From contig NZ_VLLF01000002.1 in assembly GCF_007830545.1 (NCBI RefSeq), positions 1-64,000 on the forward strand: 64,000 nt of DNA, read 5' to 3'. The DNA is from Roseibium hamelinense. Lineage in GTDB: Bacteria > Pseudomonadota > Alphaproteobacteria > Rhizobiales > Stappiaceae. The translations under genes were made by a program, and so were the position numbers. The notes below the pieces were generated by a model. It saw nothing but the letters and a program-made list of their open reading frames with translations. It had not been told where the DNA came from and made no database searches. Positions within the stretch are counted from its first letter, which is position 1. Each line of letters opens with the position of its first letter. This document shows positions 11,212-21,544 of this stretch, in pieces.

Positions 11212-12393
11212 TCAATTTGCCATCCGGGCCTTCAAAAGCTCCATCAACTGTCCGTTTCTGGGCAATTTGGCTGCTTTGCCTTCTTCCATCAGCCAGTAAA
11301 AGCGGCCGGGCGGAAAGTCCTGCGGCAGTTCATAGTCCATGCCTTCCCAGACATCCTCCCTGAAGGAATAGAACGCCCAGTGACCGTTGTGTTTGTCCAG
11401 CGCATCCATGACATCGGTGAGATAGGCTCCGCAGTCCTGCCAGCGGCGCATGCAGCCAAACTCAGCCGCGACAATGCGGTTGGACGGAACTCCGGCGCGG
11501 TCCGCCCACTCATAGGCTTTACCGATATGCGCTGCGACGTCGTGCGCTGTCCAGGTCAACCCCTTGCCGTCATAATCCGTGACCACACCGGGATAGCGCA
11601 AGGGCGTGTCGCGCTTCATGTTCGGAGAGCTTGTTGCGGCGTAGGGCTCGTACATATGAAAGGCGTAGAGCACCCGTTCATCCGTCAGTTTTTTCGGCCA
11701 GGCCGCCAGAGCGCGCGGGTTGGCGTAATATCCGCTGTCGACCATGACCGGCGTGACCGGGTCCACCTCCCTGATTGCGCCAATCATCCGTTCATAAAGC
11801 CAAGGCAAGTCGCGCGGCGTACCGCTATGGGATGTTTGCCAGGCTTGCAGATCGGCCGTCCTGCCGTTTTCTACAAGGCCTGTCGGCTTTTCGGGGGCAG
11901 GCTCGTTCAAAAGATTGTAGGCGGCAATCGCGGGATGATCCTTCAGCGCGTCCGCAAGGTCTTTCCAGAACTGTATTGCCTGATCGGCGAAAGCTGTGTC
12001 CGACCAAAGCCTGTCATCAAACTGGCTGTCATTTTGCTGAGACCATCTTGAACCGGGCAGGCTGAGCGGCACAACAACCACCTTCAGGCCCGCGCCATGG
12101 GCGGCATCAAGCACTTGGCGGAGGGTTTCAAGGTCTGCCTTTTCAAGGCCCGTATAAGCACCCGCACTACCGATGAGAAAATCCCGGCGCGCACCGGGCC
12201 ATTTGCTGAACGCGAGCCGCACCCAGGTTGCACCGGTGTCGGCAAGGGCCTCGAAATAGTCCGCGTCCGGCGGTTCGGCGTTAAAGCTGTTGCCCCCTTT
12301 TTGGGGGGTGTCCCAAAACTGAATGAGGTCCGCCGCCTGAGCCGGTTGAGCCAAGGCTGCGCAAAGCGCCGCTGCGCGAAACAATTTGATCAT
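11212..12393 (-). CDS. Secreted glycoside hydrolase family 5 (cellulase-like)
   Basis: This is a 393-residue protein with an N-terminal signal peptide (cleavage near AQA, residue 20). It has the (beta/alpha)8 barrel of GH5. The acid/base glutamate is in YNLLNEPAPE (about residue 167), and the nucleophile glutamate is in IVAAEFGC (about residue 310). Conserved ATWVRLAFSKWP is near the first strands, and a His-Met-Tyr segment (AFHMYEP) is at the expected active-site position. It probably hydrolyses beta-glucans or a related polysaccharide outside the cytoplasm; the exact substrate is unknown. It is single-copy and convergent with the kinase gene. Confidence 0.88.
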   Translation of the reverse strand: MIKLFRAAALCAALAQPAQAADLIQFWDTPQKGGNSFNAEPPDADYFEALADTGATWVRLAFSKWPGARRDFLIGSAGAYTGLEKADLETLRQVLDAAHGAGLKVVVVPLSLPGSRWSQQNDSQFDDRLWSDTAFADQAIQFWKDLADALKDHPAIAAYNLLNEPAPEKPTGLVENGRTADLQAWQTSHSGTPRDLPWLYERMIGAIREVDPVTPVMVDSGYYANPRALAAWPKKLTDERVLYAFHMYEPYAATSSPNMKRDTPLRYPGVVTDYDGKGLTWTAHDVAAHIGKAYEWADRAGVPSNRIVAAEFGCMRRWQDCGAYLTDVMDALDKHNGHWAFYSFREDVWEGMDYELPQDFPPGRFYWLMEEGKAAKLPRNGQLMELLKARMAN

Positions 12394-12477
12394 GTTGGGC
12401 TTTTTGCCCCGGATTGGGGCGGGAAAACGGCAAGGCCAAAAGCGCCTGTTGAGAATATTTGTTTCGGAAGGTGCCGG

Positions 12478-13542
12478 TCAGTTGCTCGCCGTATTGCTAT
12501 CGAAGACGGTTGGATCGGCCAGGCAAAGCGCGTAGGTCTGGTTCATCTGTTGGCGTAGCCCGGCATCATTGGGAGTCTTTGTCAGGGGATCCCACAAGCC
12601 GTTTTGCCGAAGGCCGTCAAGAGTGCATGCGCACGCTCCGGCACAATCGGATCCGGGCCCTTGAACGGCCTCACAACTGATCCGGCAGTTTTCGACAAAG
12701 GCGGGCCCTGTCCGGTCCGGCGCCAAGCCAACCGCGTCCGCCGACCAGACCAGGCCGAACAGGATCGGTTGATGGATCAGATAAATCAGCAAGGAGCGTT
12801 GGCCAAAGAGCCGCAATATGGACGCAAGCGGACCGCCCGGATTCCATTGTTGCATCCTTGCGGGCACGTTGAAGGCGATCAGAAACTTGGCCGCCGAAAC
12901 GCCTGCCAGGGTCGCAGCAGTCCAAGGCGCGATCGGGACATAATCGACACTGCCGAAGCCCGGTTCCCCCAGCCCGGTCCAGACCCACAGGGCTCCGTCG
13001 AAAGCCGGGTTGCTGAGCCACACAGGTGCGGTTGCAAACAAAAGCGCGGCAACAGCGCTTGCCGGAGCCGGAAGGCGCGTAAAGGGAAGCGCAATCAGAC
13101 AGCTCGCGGCAATGGCGTGTAAAATCCCGAAACGCACGAAGCTGCTGCCAAAGGTGACGTATGTGGCAAGGGAAACACCTGCAGCCGCAAGCGCGATCGT
13201 TGCCTCGCGTCGCCAGAATGAAGGCCAGCGGATGCCGTCACCATGCGCCAGCGCAAGGCTAATGCCGGCCAGAAACAGGAAGCTGCCGGCGATGCATCCG
13301 GCGAAAACCCGCCAGCTCCAGCCATTTGCAACCGGCCATGTCACGAAGCTGAACCAGGAAAGATCCCAGGAAAAATGATAGGCGATCATCGCGCAAATCG
13401 CGACGCCGCGTGCGGCATCCAGCGCGAAAATCCGGCTCAAGCCGGAAGGCTTGGAAAGGGATGTGATATCTAGTTTCCGAAAGCGACGGCCAAAGTGCTG
13501 ATCAAGCCGGCCAATGCGAGCATACCGCACACCATTGGCCAT
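12478..13542 (-). CDS. DUF1624 membrane acyltransferase-like protein (HGSNAT catalytic family)
   Basis: The family signature LDAARGVAICAMIAYHFSWD lies near residues 40-60, and the remainder has about seven to eight hydrophobic helices. Relatives of human HGSNAT transfer acetyl groups across membranes; bacterial substrates are mostly unknown. The C-terminal ~65 residues form a cysteine-rich tail (six or so Cys within NCRISC, DCAGACAC and YALCLAD). That tail is unusual for the family and is probably periplasmic and disulphide-bonded. The start is uncertain. ATG 13542 overlaps the small gene at 13470-13595; TTG 13440 would begin right at the conserved domain and follow that gene's stop. Confidence 0.75.
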   Translation of the reverse strand: MANGVRYARIGRLDQHFGRRFRKLDITSLSKPSGLSRIFALDAARGVAICAMIAYHFSWDLSWFSFVTWPVANGWSWRVFAGCIAGSFLFLAGISLALAHGDGIRWPSFWRREATIALAAAGVSLATYVTFGSSFVRFGILHAIAASCLIALPFTRLPAPASAVAALLFATAPVWLSNPAFDGALWVWTGLGEPGFGSVDYVPIAPWTAATLAGVSAAKFLIAFNVPARMQQWNPGGPLASILRLFGQRSLLIYLIHQPILFGLVWSADAVGLAPDRTGPAFVENCRISCEAVQGPGSDCAGACACTLDGLRQNGLWDPLTKTPNDAGLRQQMNQTYALCLADPTVFDSNTASN

Positions 13543-13595
13543 GGAGATGGACGCGGCGCAGAGTCTTGATCAAAGTTTGAATGATCCTGGAACAT
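13470..13595 (-). CDS. 41-residue single-pass membrane peptide
   Basis: An ATG at 13595 is preceded by GGGGGGTAAG at good spacing, one of the stronger ribosome binding sites in this region. The product has a polar, Pro-containing N-terminus and one C-terminal hydrophobic helix (MVCGMLALAGLISTLAVAF). It lies directly upstream of the DUF1624 gene, whose longer possible start overlaps it. Translational coupling is plausible. No known family is recognised. Confidence 0.55.
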   Translation of the reverse strand: MFQDHSNFDQDSAPRPSPWPMVCGMLALAGLISTLAVAFGN

Positions 13596-13960
13596 AAACT
13601 TACCCCCCGGCTCCGTCAGTCCTCGGAAAATTCCTCGGGTGAGATTGGGACAAAACGGACCGTGGGGGAATATGGTAAATGAATGCTTAACAGCTTTTCC
13701 AAAGGAAAAGCGCTGATTGCCTGAAGAAGTTGGCGTGACCCATGTTGCCCTTCCGAACATCGTTGTCTTGGTCCGCCGGCTGCGTCACGGATACGGGCCA
13801 CAATCGCGTTTTTAAACAGCACCTGGTTGCGCAGTCAGCTCAGGAAGACGCGGGGAGTGCGGCTCTGGAAAAGGCCTGCCCCCCTTCGTTTCCGTCGCCG
13901 ACTGGCGGCGGTTAGCCTAAATCATTTGAAGCCGCGAGCCATTGCGCAGGGCGCGGACGT
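13596..13960. other. Gene-free spacer
   Basis: It lies between the small membrane gene and DUF3775 (both minus strand). I see no convincing frame, RNA or terminator. It should carry the promoter of the 41-residue peptide/DUF1624 unit. Confidence 0.5.
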
Positions 13961-14371
13961 TCAAAGGCCCAACGCGTCGAGACCGCCTTCGAGATAGTCG
14001 GGAAAGAGCGGGATGCCGAGCAGGTAGGACGAGGTCGCGCGCGTCGCGCGTTCCTTGGCTTCCAGGGTGGCATTTGCGAAATCGTCCGCTTCGAAATCAC
14101 CGCGTCCGATCCAGGCGATTGCAACGAGTTCTGCGGCTTCGTCGACATTCAGGTCATCGATCAGCTCGCGCAGCTCTGCTTCCGACATGTCGTCGTTTTC
14201 TTCTTCGGCCAGCCCGTCGTGATGATGCGTGTCTGTCAGGGTTTCTTCGTCAAACTCAATATCACCCTCATGGCCACCGTCGAAACTGTCATCAACAGTG
14301 TTGGCGGCGGCGCGCGCCTTCTGGATCAAGAGACGGACGGTGTCGGCGGAGATGCTGAGATCAACGGCCAT
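13961..14371 (-). CDS. DUF3775 family protein
   Basis: The 136-residue protein begins MAVDLSISADTVRLLIQKAR. A strongly acidic middle region (about residues 28-65, with DTHHHDGLAEEENDDM) is followed by the conserved helical part ELRELIDDLNVDEAAELVAI. It ends with LLGIPLFPDYLEGGL. These features match DUF3775 proteins of Hyphomicrobiales, whose function is unknown. The start is supported by GGGGAAA upstream of the ATG. It is soluble and probably cytoplasmic. Confidence 0.85.
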   Translation of the reverse strand: MAVDLSISADTVRLLIQKARAAANTVDDSFDGGHEGDIEFDEETLTDTHHHDGLAEEENDDMSEAELRELIDDLNVDEAAELVAIAWIGRGDFEADDFANATLEAKERATRATSSYLLGIPLFPDYLEGGLDALGL

Positions 14372-14780
14372 TGCGGTTTCCCCATACTTCGATTTTCAGG
14401 TCTCTTATCCTCCGGTTGGCCGCGCAGTGCAATGGTGTTTGAGTTTGCGCAAATCAAAAGCAGCATGACGAGGGGACAGGTTATCCCCGCAATCCCGTAG
14501 CCCCGAGCCGGAATATCGAGAAATGTCATTAACGCGGATCTGCGGGCATTGCCCGGCGTGTGAACGGCGCGCTAACTTCTCTGTAACAATCGCCAGTTCA
14601 ACAAGGTGCCTTGTCAAACGTCCAGTGCGTTCCGGCGCCTGAAGCTACCGGGGGGCGGACCTGGGGCGAGGGGCCTGATCCGTGTGCGGCATTGCCCCCT
14701 GGGGATCAGGCCCCAAGCCGAGAGCGGGGACCCTAGAATACAATATCTAAAGGATCCGGCGATGCCGCCGTTTGGACAAG
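14372..14780. other. Gene-free spacer with a 12-base inverted repeat
   Basis: No frame here is credible. The only structure seen is GGGGCCTGATCC at 14670-14681 paired perfectly with GGATCAGGCCCC at 14703-14714, with a 21-base spacer and no following U-tract on either strand. It could be a factor-independent processing hairpin or a REP-like element. Confidence 0.6.
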
Positions 14781-15053
14781 TTACGGCGTTTGTATGTCCT
14801 CGAAGGCCGGGTGCCGGTCCTGAAGCTTGCCGCTGACAATCTCTGAGTTCTCAGGTGGAATGCTGAGAACGCTTGCAGGAGCCGACGGCCGGTCGATGGA
14901 AAATCGTTCCGGATCAGATGCCCATGCAGCGGCGATCGTCAGCGAAAGGGCCACGCACAATCCTATGACGATGGCAATTATCAACGGCCCCGCGTCGGCC
15001 CTGCGGGAGACCGTTGTTTTAGCGGTGCTCCCGTTTGTGGAGTCTTTTGTCAT
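14781..15053 (-). CDS. Small single-pass membrane protein of unknown function
   Basis: The 90-residue product has a short Thr/Ser-rich cytoplasmic start and one transmembrane helix (about residues 23-45, PLIIAIVIGLCVALSLTIAA). A periplasmic tail rich in Pro and Ser follows. It begins three bases after the stop of the gene at 15057-15362, so the two form an operon. No family is recognised. Confidence 0.65.
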   Translation of the reverse strand: MTKDSTNGSTAKTTVSRRADAGPLIIAIVIGLCVALSLTIAAAWASDPERFSIDRPSAPASVLSIPPENSEIVSGKLQDRHPAFEDIQTP

Positions 15054-15056
15054 TTT

Positions 15057-15362
15057 TCAAACGTCCAAACTTGTGGAGACCCGGCGCGCTGCGCGATCGA
15101 GAACGCTGAGTCTCGTTTTGCTGGAGGCATAGTGTGCCGGACCACGCAGATCCCGCCGCAAACGCTTTGCCAACGCCAGTGTCAGGCCGGCCATCGTGAC
15201 AAACCCCGCTGAGACCAGCCAAAGCAGTGGATCGGCCGGGCTTATGACGGTGATCAAAGCCGTACTCAAGCCCGCAGCTGCGGCAATGGTTAATCCTTCA
15301 CGCAACACCGGCCGGAAATTCTTCCGGTCATCGGCGGGTCCGAGCGATCTTTCCCAGTCCAT
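15057..15362 (-). CDS. Small two-helix membrane protein of unknown function
   Basis: The ATG at 15362 is preceded by GGAGGG. The 101-residue product has two adjacent hydrophobic helices (about residues 25-42 and 46-64) and a basic C-terminal segment (AKRLRRDLRG). It is the first gene of a two-gene unit with 14781-15053. No family is recognised. Confidence 0.65.
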   Translation of the reverse strand: MDWERSLGPADDRKNFRPVLREGLTIAAAAGLSTALITVISPADPLLWLVSAGFVTMAGLTLALAKRLRRDLRGPAHYASSKTRLSVLDRAARRVSTSLDV

Positions 15363-15562
15363 TGGCAATCCCTCCAACGAATTCCAATAGGTGCCTTGTC
15401 GCAAGGGAATCCGCCCGTTGGCAGTCCGCAATCGGGCTGGCTCGGTAAGATTCTGTGACCCTTTCGTGGCGCTGGAAACTTCGGCGTTTGCAGCAGATTG
15501 TAAGGCCGGTCTTCATAACTTTTTTGCTTTTGCAGGCCATTCTCGGCCATTGGAAAAGATCC

Positions 15563-16729
15563 ATGGGGATCGGGACACGAGTTATGAGTACCCAGGCAGC
15601 GCAGCGTAAAACGCCGGCACCCAAAACCGGTGCGGACAAGGCCGTGAGCGCCGAACCAGTCCGAACGGAAGATACGGCAAAAACCGAGGGCGGACCGGCG
15701 CTGTCACTTGCGGGGCTTCATTTTTTCATTGCCGACATCAGCCGCAAGACCATTCTCTGGCATGAATCCGCCTCGCAAAGCTTTCACAGCGAGATCAAAG
15801 ATCTGCAACAGGCGCCATCCGCGGAGGCTCTGCGGCTGCTGACCCCCGAGGACCGCAAAAACATCCTTCGCCTCGTTCAAGGAGCCATCAAGGACGGCAA
15901 GGCGGGCCCTTATGATGTCGGCGGCGGCCCCGATCACCGGATCCCAGGCATTCCATTGATGGCCTATCGCTACGAGATGCCGGACGGGCGGCTGCTGGCC
16001 ATCTGTTTCCCTTCGCTTGGCGAAGGCGATGCAAATCCGGGCAATGTGGTGTTGGGTCTGGCACCGATCCTCCAGCATTTCGTGGCCAATTCGAACCGTG
16101 TTGTGCTTCTGGTCGACAATTTTGGCTATGTACGATTTGCCAGCGAAGCCTTTGTCCAGCATTTCCGCATTTCGGATGCCCGGCTGATCCTCGGCCGCAA
16201 CATTGCGCATGTTCAAAACCGGGTAGGCAGAACACTTGTGTCGCTCACCATTGCGGCTTTGACCCGGCGCGCCAGCGCAACCGGCCGCACACGGTTCTTG
16301 TTGCCGTCGAGCGAAAGTGTCGAACTGTCCTACGATGCCATGTATTTCCGCATTGGCGGCAATGTCGGGGGTGTTTTGTTTTCCGCCGGGCAGATCGGCG
16401 GGGATGTCGACTTTTCCAAGGTGTTCGATCTCTGCAGCTCGGCCATGGTTGTCGTGAACACAAACACCCGCATGATCGTCGCGGCAAACAAATCCGCCAT
16501 GAAAGCCTATGGACTGACGCCTGAAATCATGGACGTCAAACCGATAACGGAAACCCTTCTGCATCCGCGCAGTTACTCGAACCTTCTGGACTCTGCCAAG
16601 CAAGGCTCGGAGGTTCCCATGTCGGTTGTTGTGAATGCCTTGAACGGGCAGTCCAAAAAGAAGCGGCTCAAGGCGAGCCTGATTGACACCACCAAGGTGC
16701 CGAAGCTGGTTCTGGAAGCACGTGCCTGA
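15563..16729 (+). CDS. Three-PAS-domain protein without a visible output domain
   Basis: A low-complexity N-terminus precedes three PAS-like repeats. The first (from LHFFIADISRKTILWHE) is followed by a second (VVLLVDNFGYVRFASEAFVQHF) and a third (AMVVVNTNTRMIVAANKSAM). The protein ends soon after the third PAS. There is no kinase, GGDEF, EAL, HTH or methyl-accepting domain, so it is either a stand-alone sensor that acts through a partner or a truncated relative of a PAS-histidine kinase. ATG 15563 has GGAAAAG at suitable distance; ATG 15584 is the alternative. It is divergent from the small membrane operon. Confidence 0.7.
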   Translation: MGIGTRVMSTQAAQRKTPAPKTGADKAVSAEPVRTEDTAKTEGGPALSLAGLHFFIADISRKTILWHESASQSFHSEIKDLQQAPSAEALRLLTPEDRKNILRLVQGAIKDGKAGPYDVGGGPDHRIPGIPLMAYRYEMPDGRLLAICFPSLGEGDANPGNVVLGLAPILQHFVANSNRVVLLVDNFGYVRFASEAFVQHFRISDARLILGRNIAHVQNRVGRTLVSLTIAALTRRASATGRTRFLLPSSESVELSYDAMYFRIGGNVGGVLFSAGQIGGDVDFSKVFDLCSSAMVVVNTNTRMIVAANKSAMKAYGLTPEIMDVKPITETLLHPRSYSNLLDSAKQGSEVPMSVVVNALNGQSKKKRLKASLIDTTKVPKLVLEARA

Positions 16730-18285
<1,556 letters not shown>

Positions 18286-18303
18286 TCTGACCGGTACGTG
18301 CGG

Positions 18304-19251
18304 TCATCCAAGGCGGCTCCGGCCGCCTTTTTTGGTTTCACGCGCAGGCCGGTGCGGAAAAATCAGCCAACTGGTTGAAAAGAAGATCAGGTCTCCGGCA
18401 ATTGTCACCAGTCTTAAAAGCGCGGCTGAAATCAACACGGTCGCGTCCGCGCCATGGTCTTGCAACAAGATGCTAAGGGAGGCTTCGCGGACGCCTAGCC
18501 CGCCCGGTGCGCCGGGGGTCACAAATCCTAAGAGCCATGACACGATTGATGCCTCAAAAAGCTCAGCCCGGGGTATATCCGATGACAACAGGCTGTAGAT
18601 GGCGATGAAAATCAAACCGAGCACTGCCATAAACAGGGCGGATAAGAAAACTGCCCAGGACAGTTGCAGGCGTGCATTCGGCCGGTTTGCAATGCGGCCT
18701 AAAGCGAGGACAATCGCAGCGGCCGAACAAACAAAAAGCCCTCCGACAGCCATGCCTTCGGAATAGTTGCCAAACCATGGCGCAAACGTGCTTTGGCCAG
18801 CAACTAAGAACAGCACCGCGAGCGTGAGCAGCGCCCCGGCCGGCGTTATGATCAATTCAACAAACGTGGACTTTACAATGTCCCCGTCTTTCAATGTGTT
18901 GCCGCGCATCAGAAAACCGCGGCCGATGAGATGCGCAACATTTCCCGGGAGGTATTTGGCGACGCTGGAACGCATGTATGCCTTGTATGAGACAGCCCGC
19001 TCCGGAGTGCCAAATGCGCGAACGATCCGATGCCATGCCTCTGCCAAAAGAAAGAGTGCGCAGGCATAGCCGGCAGCGCATCCGGTCAGCACAAAAAGAT
19101 CGGCGGCATCTGGACGCCAGCTGGAGATGCCGGGCCAGCTCTTGTAGCTTTCAAGGCAAAGCAGCAGAAGCGCCAGCACCATCGCCAGTCTGCCGGCCCA
19201 AAGGAAAGTCACCTTCCATTTGTCCGTTGTTGAGCGGCCGCCGGTCGTCAC
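18304..19251 (-). CDS. Lysylphosphatidylglycerol-synthase-like flippase domain protein (UPF0104)
   Basis: This 315-residue polytopic membrane protein has about eight helices. It matches the N-terminal flippase-type domain of MprF/UPF0104 proteins, with the conserved segment AKYLPGNVAHLIGRG near residues 95-110 and a C-terminal GAPGGLGVREA. The soluble synthase domain is absent, so a lipid-translocation or anchoring role is likely. Its ATG overlaps the stop of the upstream methyltransferase-like gene by four bases, indicating coupled translation. It is the last gene of the envelope operon. Confidence 0.85.
   Translation of the reverse strand: MTTGGRSTTDKWKVTFLWAGRLAMVLALLLLCLESYKSWPGISSWRPDAADLFVLTGCAAGYACALFLLAEAWHRIVRAFGTPERAVSYKAYMRSSVAKYLPGNVAHLIGRGFLMRGNTLKDGDIVKSTFVELIITPAGALLTLAVLFLVAGQSTFAPWFGNYSEGMAVGGLFVCSAAAIVLALGRIANRPNARLQLSWAVFLSALFMAVLGLIFIAIYSLLSSDIPRAELFEASIVSWLLGFVTPGAPGGLGVREASLSILLQDHGADATVLISAALLRLVTIAGDLIFFSTSWLIFPHRPARETKKGGRSRLG
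18310..18333 (+). terminator. Rho-independent terminator after aatA
   Basis: GGCGGC pairs with GCCGCC (loop TCCG) and is followed by six T. It lies inside the 3' coding end of the convergent flippase-like gene, so those codons double as the terminator. Confidence 0.85.
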
Positions 19252-20003
19252 GGTGCCAATGATGTGTTCTTGGACGCAGAAATGAGGGTGGTTTCTTCCG
19301 GATAGGGAAGAGAGGGGGTCATGCCATGATACGTGCGGACATCCATGTTCTCTTCCAGGGATTTGATTGTTTCACGATATCGCCGCCGCCCGGAATTGTC
19401 GAAGACAATCAAACCGTCATCCTTTAGGCATTTGATAGCTTCCAACAAACACCCTGCACGAGCCCGGCCATCCACGACGACGAGATCGAATTTGGTCTGA
19501 TGCTGCTGGATAGCCTTAGCGTAACTCTCAAAGCAAAGCCCTGAATATCCAGCCTTTTGAGAGCGGAACACATCCGCACAGCCGGTTTTTTTGTCGGGAC
19601 TGCAGATCTCAATCGCTATCCGGTTTGTAAGCTCAAGGCGGGCGATCTCGGCAGTCATTTGACGTGCCCAGTCCGGATCATGCTCAACCGACCAGACATG
19701 TTCGCAACGATGCGCAAGCCAGATAGTGCTTGCCCCGGAGCCATATTCAAAAACCTGTGCCTTCGGCCGAAGGTCCAAAAACCTGTTTACTTCGTCAATT
19801 GCATCATAGGCCCACCATGGCACATCCAGTGCAATCAGCGCTTTCAGATCGTGGATTGCCAAAAGGCTCAAAAGCCAGTGTGCCCGGCGTGAGGTTTTGC
19901 TGTTCCTTTGAAGGAGGCGTGTTGTCCCAAGACCGTCGCTTGCAGCTCTTAGCCCCCGAAGACAGGCGACATATGCCTTTTTGGCCGCAACTTCTATTGG
20001 CAT
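19248..20003 (-). CDS. Class I SAM-methyltransferase-like protein
   Basis: The 251-residue product has a Rossmann-type core. The motif I-like VFEYGSGASTIWLA is near residue 84, an acidic strand end VWSVEHD follows, and FDLVVVDGRARAGCL resembles the post-motif II region. Relatives are often annotated as hypothetical or FkbM-like methyltransferases in polysaccharide or glycolipid clusters. The start is uncertain: ATG 20003 begins the conserved part, while ATG 20051 would overlap the upstream gene. It lies in an operon between the polytopic glycosyltransferase-like gene and the flippase-like gene. Confidence 0.65.
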   Translation of the reverse strand: MPIEVAAKKAYVACLRGLRAASDGLGTTRLLQRNSKTSRRAHWLLSLLAIHDLKALIALDVPWWAYDAIDEVNRFLDLRPKAQVFEYGSGASTIWLAHRCEHVWSVEHDPDWARQMTAEIARLELTNRIAIEICSPDKKTGCADVFRSQKAGYSGLCFESYAKAIQQHQTKFDLVVVDGRARAGCLLEAIKCLKDDGLIVFDNSGRRRYRETIKSLEENMDVRTYHGMTPSLPYPEETTLISASKNTSLAP

Positions 20004-20032
20004 CGTTGATCTTTCATCCCGATATTCGTGAA

Positions 20033-21544
20033 TTAAGACGGAAGCGCGCATAGGGTTTCGCTGCGCTCTTGGCTGAAGCCGCGCTCGACGACCAATTCCA
20101 CGCATGTCTCAAAGTCCCACCTGCTCATGATGTCGGTTTCCGTCAGCCGGATTTGCATAATGAGAGCGGCGAGCGCTGTCGCTGAAATACCAAGCATAGC
20201 GCACAGACCGAGGGCAAAACCGGCAAAACGGTTCCAGCCGGCAGACAATGTGGAGTGGTTCAGACCGGCGAGGCCAAGCAATGCAATGACGGCGATGAAC
20301 GGCCACAAATCGACCCGGTATCGAAGTGTTATTGTTGCGTAGGACAGCGTGAGCAGAAGGGTTAGGAAAAGCCCCGCCATCAAAGGCGCATACCGGGTGA
20401 ACTCCGAACGCGGCGTTCGCAAAGCAAATGCACCAAGCAGCAAAAAACCCGGCCAAAGATACGCAATGCCAATTCGCGGAACTTCGAACCGAACAAAACC
20501 ATAGAGTGGCTGGGTGGTGTCGGCATAAAGGTTTCTGATTTTGCGGCCGGCCTCTTTGAAAGGCGGCAGGCTTTGGGGCAGATCAAAGGTGTATATCAGG
20601 CCGTTGGGGATGACGCGCAGTGGATTGAACCTGCCGTGCTCATTGAAACCGCGGGCGCGTTCGGAGTTTTCGTCTTCCAGCCCCCAATAAGCGAAGCCTT
20701 GCTGGACCTCTCCGGAGGTGAAACTGCCGTGTGTTGTTACCGGTGAGCCGAACTTGAGAGCATTGATCAAAACATATCCGGACCCGAAGAGGCCGAGGAT
20801 GCCGAGCGCTATTACTGCTGGCAATACGCCACGTTTCAGGTCGCTGCGCAGGACGATCAGGATCGCGAACAGAGTGACGGCATACAGGCCAATAGCGATA
20901 TTTGGGCGCGCGTGCACAGACAGTCCGGCACAAAGTGCCATCAGGATCAAAGACTGCCAGCCGAAAACTCTGGCCGCCACGTAGCGGACCCAAAGAAATA
21001 CAACACATGCGGTCATTGCAAAGGCCACCGAGATCGGTTCGTTGTACAGGCCGGGATTGCTGCTCAGGAGCAGACCCGGGCCGGCAAACCAGAGCAAAAG
21101 CCCAATAACATAGCCATGGCCCGGGTTTTTTGAGAAGTGGGCGTGGCCAGCCTTCAAGAAGGCGGCATGGTAGAAAGCAGTTCCCAAGACAGCCCAAAAC
21201 CAGATGGAGAAAGCCGCCATCGAAAAACTGCCAAACGGGAAGGCCCACCCGAATGCAAAGCGTGTCATGAGCGGTGCCAGACCGTGGTACAGAAAACCTG
21301 TACCGTCAGGCGTGTAGTGTCCTTCCAGACGCAATACGCGGATCGGAAGATCGAGGCGGCCGTCCAGAACCGCCCGGTAATAATAGTCGTAAATGTCGTG
21401 ACCGAAAAAAGCCGTTCCTGGGGGGCTGAAAGCGCCGCTCGCGAACACCGCGTAGAACGCCGCGCCGAAAATTGCTGTGATCAGGGCAATGGCGCGGGTG
21501 CCGGAAGCGCTTCTGGCTGCTGGTGCCGTCCCCTCACTCGGCAT
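20033..21544 (-). CDS. Polytopic membrane protein, glycosyltransferase-like (GT-C type)
   Basis: The 503-residue product has roughly ten to twelve hydrophobic helices. An acidic segment in the first outer loop (FFGHDIYDYYYRAV) sits where GT-C enzymes carry their catalytic acidic motif. It is followed by RLEGHYTPDGTGFLYHGL. GT-C enzymes use polyprenyl-phosphate sugars, which fits the upstream dolichyl-phosphate-mannose-synthase-like GT2. The start at 21544 overlaps the end of the GT2 gene by 11 bases. The acceptor is unknown. Confidence 0.7.
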   Translation of the reverse strand: MPSEGTAPAARSASGTRAIALITAIFGAAFYAVFASGAFSPPGTAFFGHDIYDYYYRAVLDGRLDLPIRVLRLEGHYTPDGTGFLYHGLAPLMTRFAFGWAFPFGSFSMAAFSIWFWAVLGTAFYHAAFLKAGHAHFSKNPGHGYVIGLLLWFAGPGLLLSSNPGLYNEPISVAFAMTACVVFLWVRYVAARVFGWQSLILMALCAGLSVHARPNIAIGLYAVTLFAILIVLRSDLKRGVLPAVIALGILGLFGSGYVLINALKFGSPVTTHGSFTSGEVQQGFAYWGLEDENSERARGFNEHGRFNPLRVIPNGLIYTFDLPQSLPPFKEAGRKIRNLYADTTQPLYGFVRFEVPRIGIAYLWPGFLLLGAFALRTPRSEFTRYAPLMAGLFLTLLLTLSYATITLRYRVDLWPFIAVIALLGLAGLNHSTLSAGWNRFAGFALGLCAMLGISATALAALIMQIRLTETDIMSRWDFETCVELVVERGFSQERSETLCALPS

